Below are positions 63,962 to 64,000 of a DNA stretch of 64,000 nucleotides, in pieces. Origin of the DNA: Planctomycetaceae bacterium (GTDB lineage Bacteria > Planctomycetota > Planctomycetia > Pirellulales > Pirellulaceae). Under the pieces are notes generated by a model. It saw only the letters and a program-made list of their open reading frames with translations. It was not told where the DNA came from and did not search any database. Where the stretch lies: positions 19,105-83,104 of the forward strand of contig JAJTFC010000002.1 of NCBI GenBank assembly GCA_021298315.1, given 5' to 3'. The first letter of the stretch is position 1; each line of letters begins with the position of its first letter. A program made the translations under genes and the position numbers.

Positions 63962-64000
63962 TACTCTCCGCAACCCATGTAGATGGATTCTCGTGAGTCA
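63961..64000 (-). CDS. C-terminal end of a probable antitoxin gene, cut by the window edge
   Basis: On the minus strand, the frame ends DSRESIYMGCGE and stop (TAA, 63963-63961), sharing one base with the PIN toxin ATG. Only 12 residues are inside the window. Position suggests a VapB-type antitoxin; the family cannot be named from this much sequence. Confidence 0.5.
   Translation of the reverse strand, partial: DSRESIYMGCGE

Overview
The window looks like part of a planctomycete chromosome (Pirellulales-like). The evidence is gene content: a DUF1553/LamG protein followed by a Tat-exported DUF1501 protein, a PVC-type CxxCH cytochrome/HEAT protein, a DUF1570-type gluzincin, cysteine-containing-type LRR proteins, many exported proteins of unknown function, and family-typical dispersed repeats. 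No rRNA, tRNA, CRISPR array or intact insertion sequence was seen.

Layout. 1-3156: 5'-cut DUF1553 gene plus DUF1501 gene. 3169-7103: an inverted-repeat element, a terminator, and a two-gene NTPase unit (AAA ATPase followed by an AAA/winged-helix/TPR protein). 7298-12544: GntR (YtrA-like) regulator with an ABC ATPase, a large ABC-2 permease and a membrane-anchored protein. 12567-15035: palindrome cluster, a free-standing RNA polymerase alpha-CTD-like protein, a DUF1570/LRR protein. 15051-19188: bestrophin plus beta-carbonic anhydrase, then divergent SDR and GMC oxidoreductases. 19198-29630: gamma-glutamyltransferase, CitG-like/radical SAM pair, GGCT-like protein, HtrA-PA14 protease, RluA and EboE-like pair, GlgX. 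29804-34219: LRR protein, a structured intergenic region that may encode an RNA, then a three-gene operon of a TIGR04222-like membrane protein with a Cys/Gly-rich tail, a DUF692/MNIO enzyme and a partner protein, followed by a repeat patch. 34209-43229: a large two-TM protein divergent from two TPR proteins and an ExbB-ExbD-ExbD set. 43245-51228: endonuclease III, CxxCH protein and several unknown membrane or small proteins. 51284-53477: terminator, tandem 116-bp repeats, an exported protein and YraN. 53481-59663: argH, a DUF187 hydrolase, an N-terminally truncated zwf, a histidine phosphatase and a TIM-barrel protein. 59796-64000: a polymorphic-toxin cassette (PT-HINT toxin plus immunity gene) between two related direct repeats of about 340 bp, then a PIN toxin gene with the end of its likely antitoxin gene.

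The most interesting units are: (i) the TIGR04222/DUF692/partner operon, which looks like a RiPP-type system in which an iron oxidase would modify cysteines on the tail of a membrane protein; (ii) the toxin cassette flanked by direct repeats, whose C-terminal domain I cannot place; (iii) the translationally coupled AAA + AAA-TPR pair; (iv) the bestrophin/carbonic anhydrase pair, suggesting a bicarbonate channel coupled to CO2 hydration; (v) the zwf gene lacking its NADP-binding start. Start codons were adjusted where signal peptides, ribosome binding sites or overlaps argued for it. Functional statements beyond recognisable families are inference.
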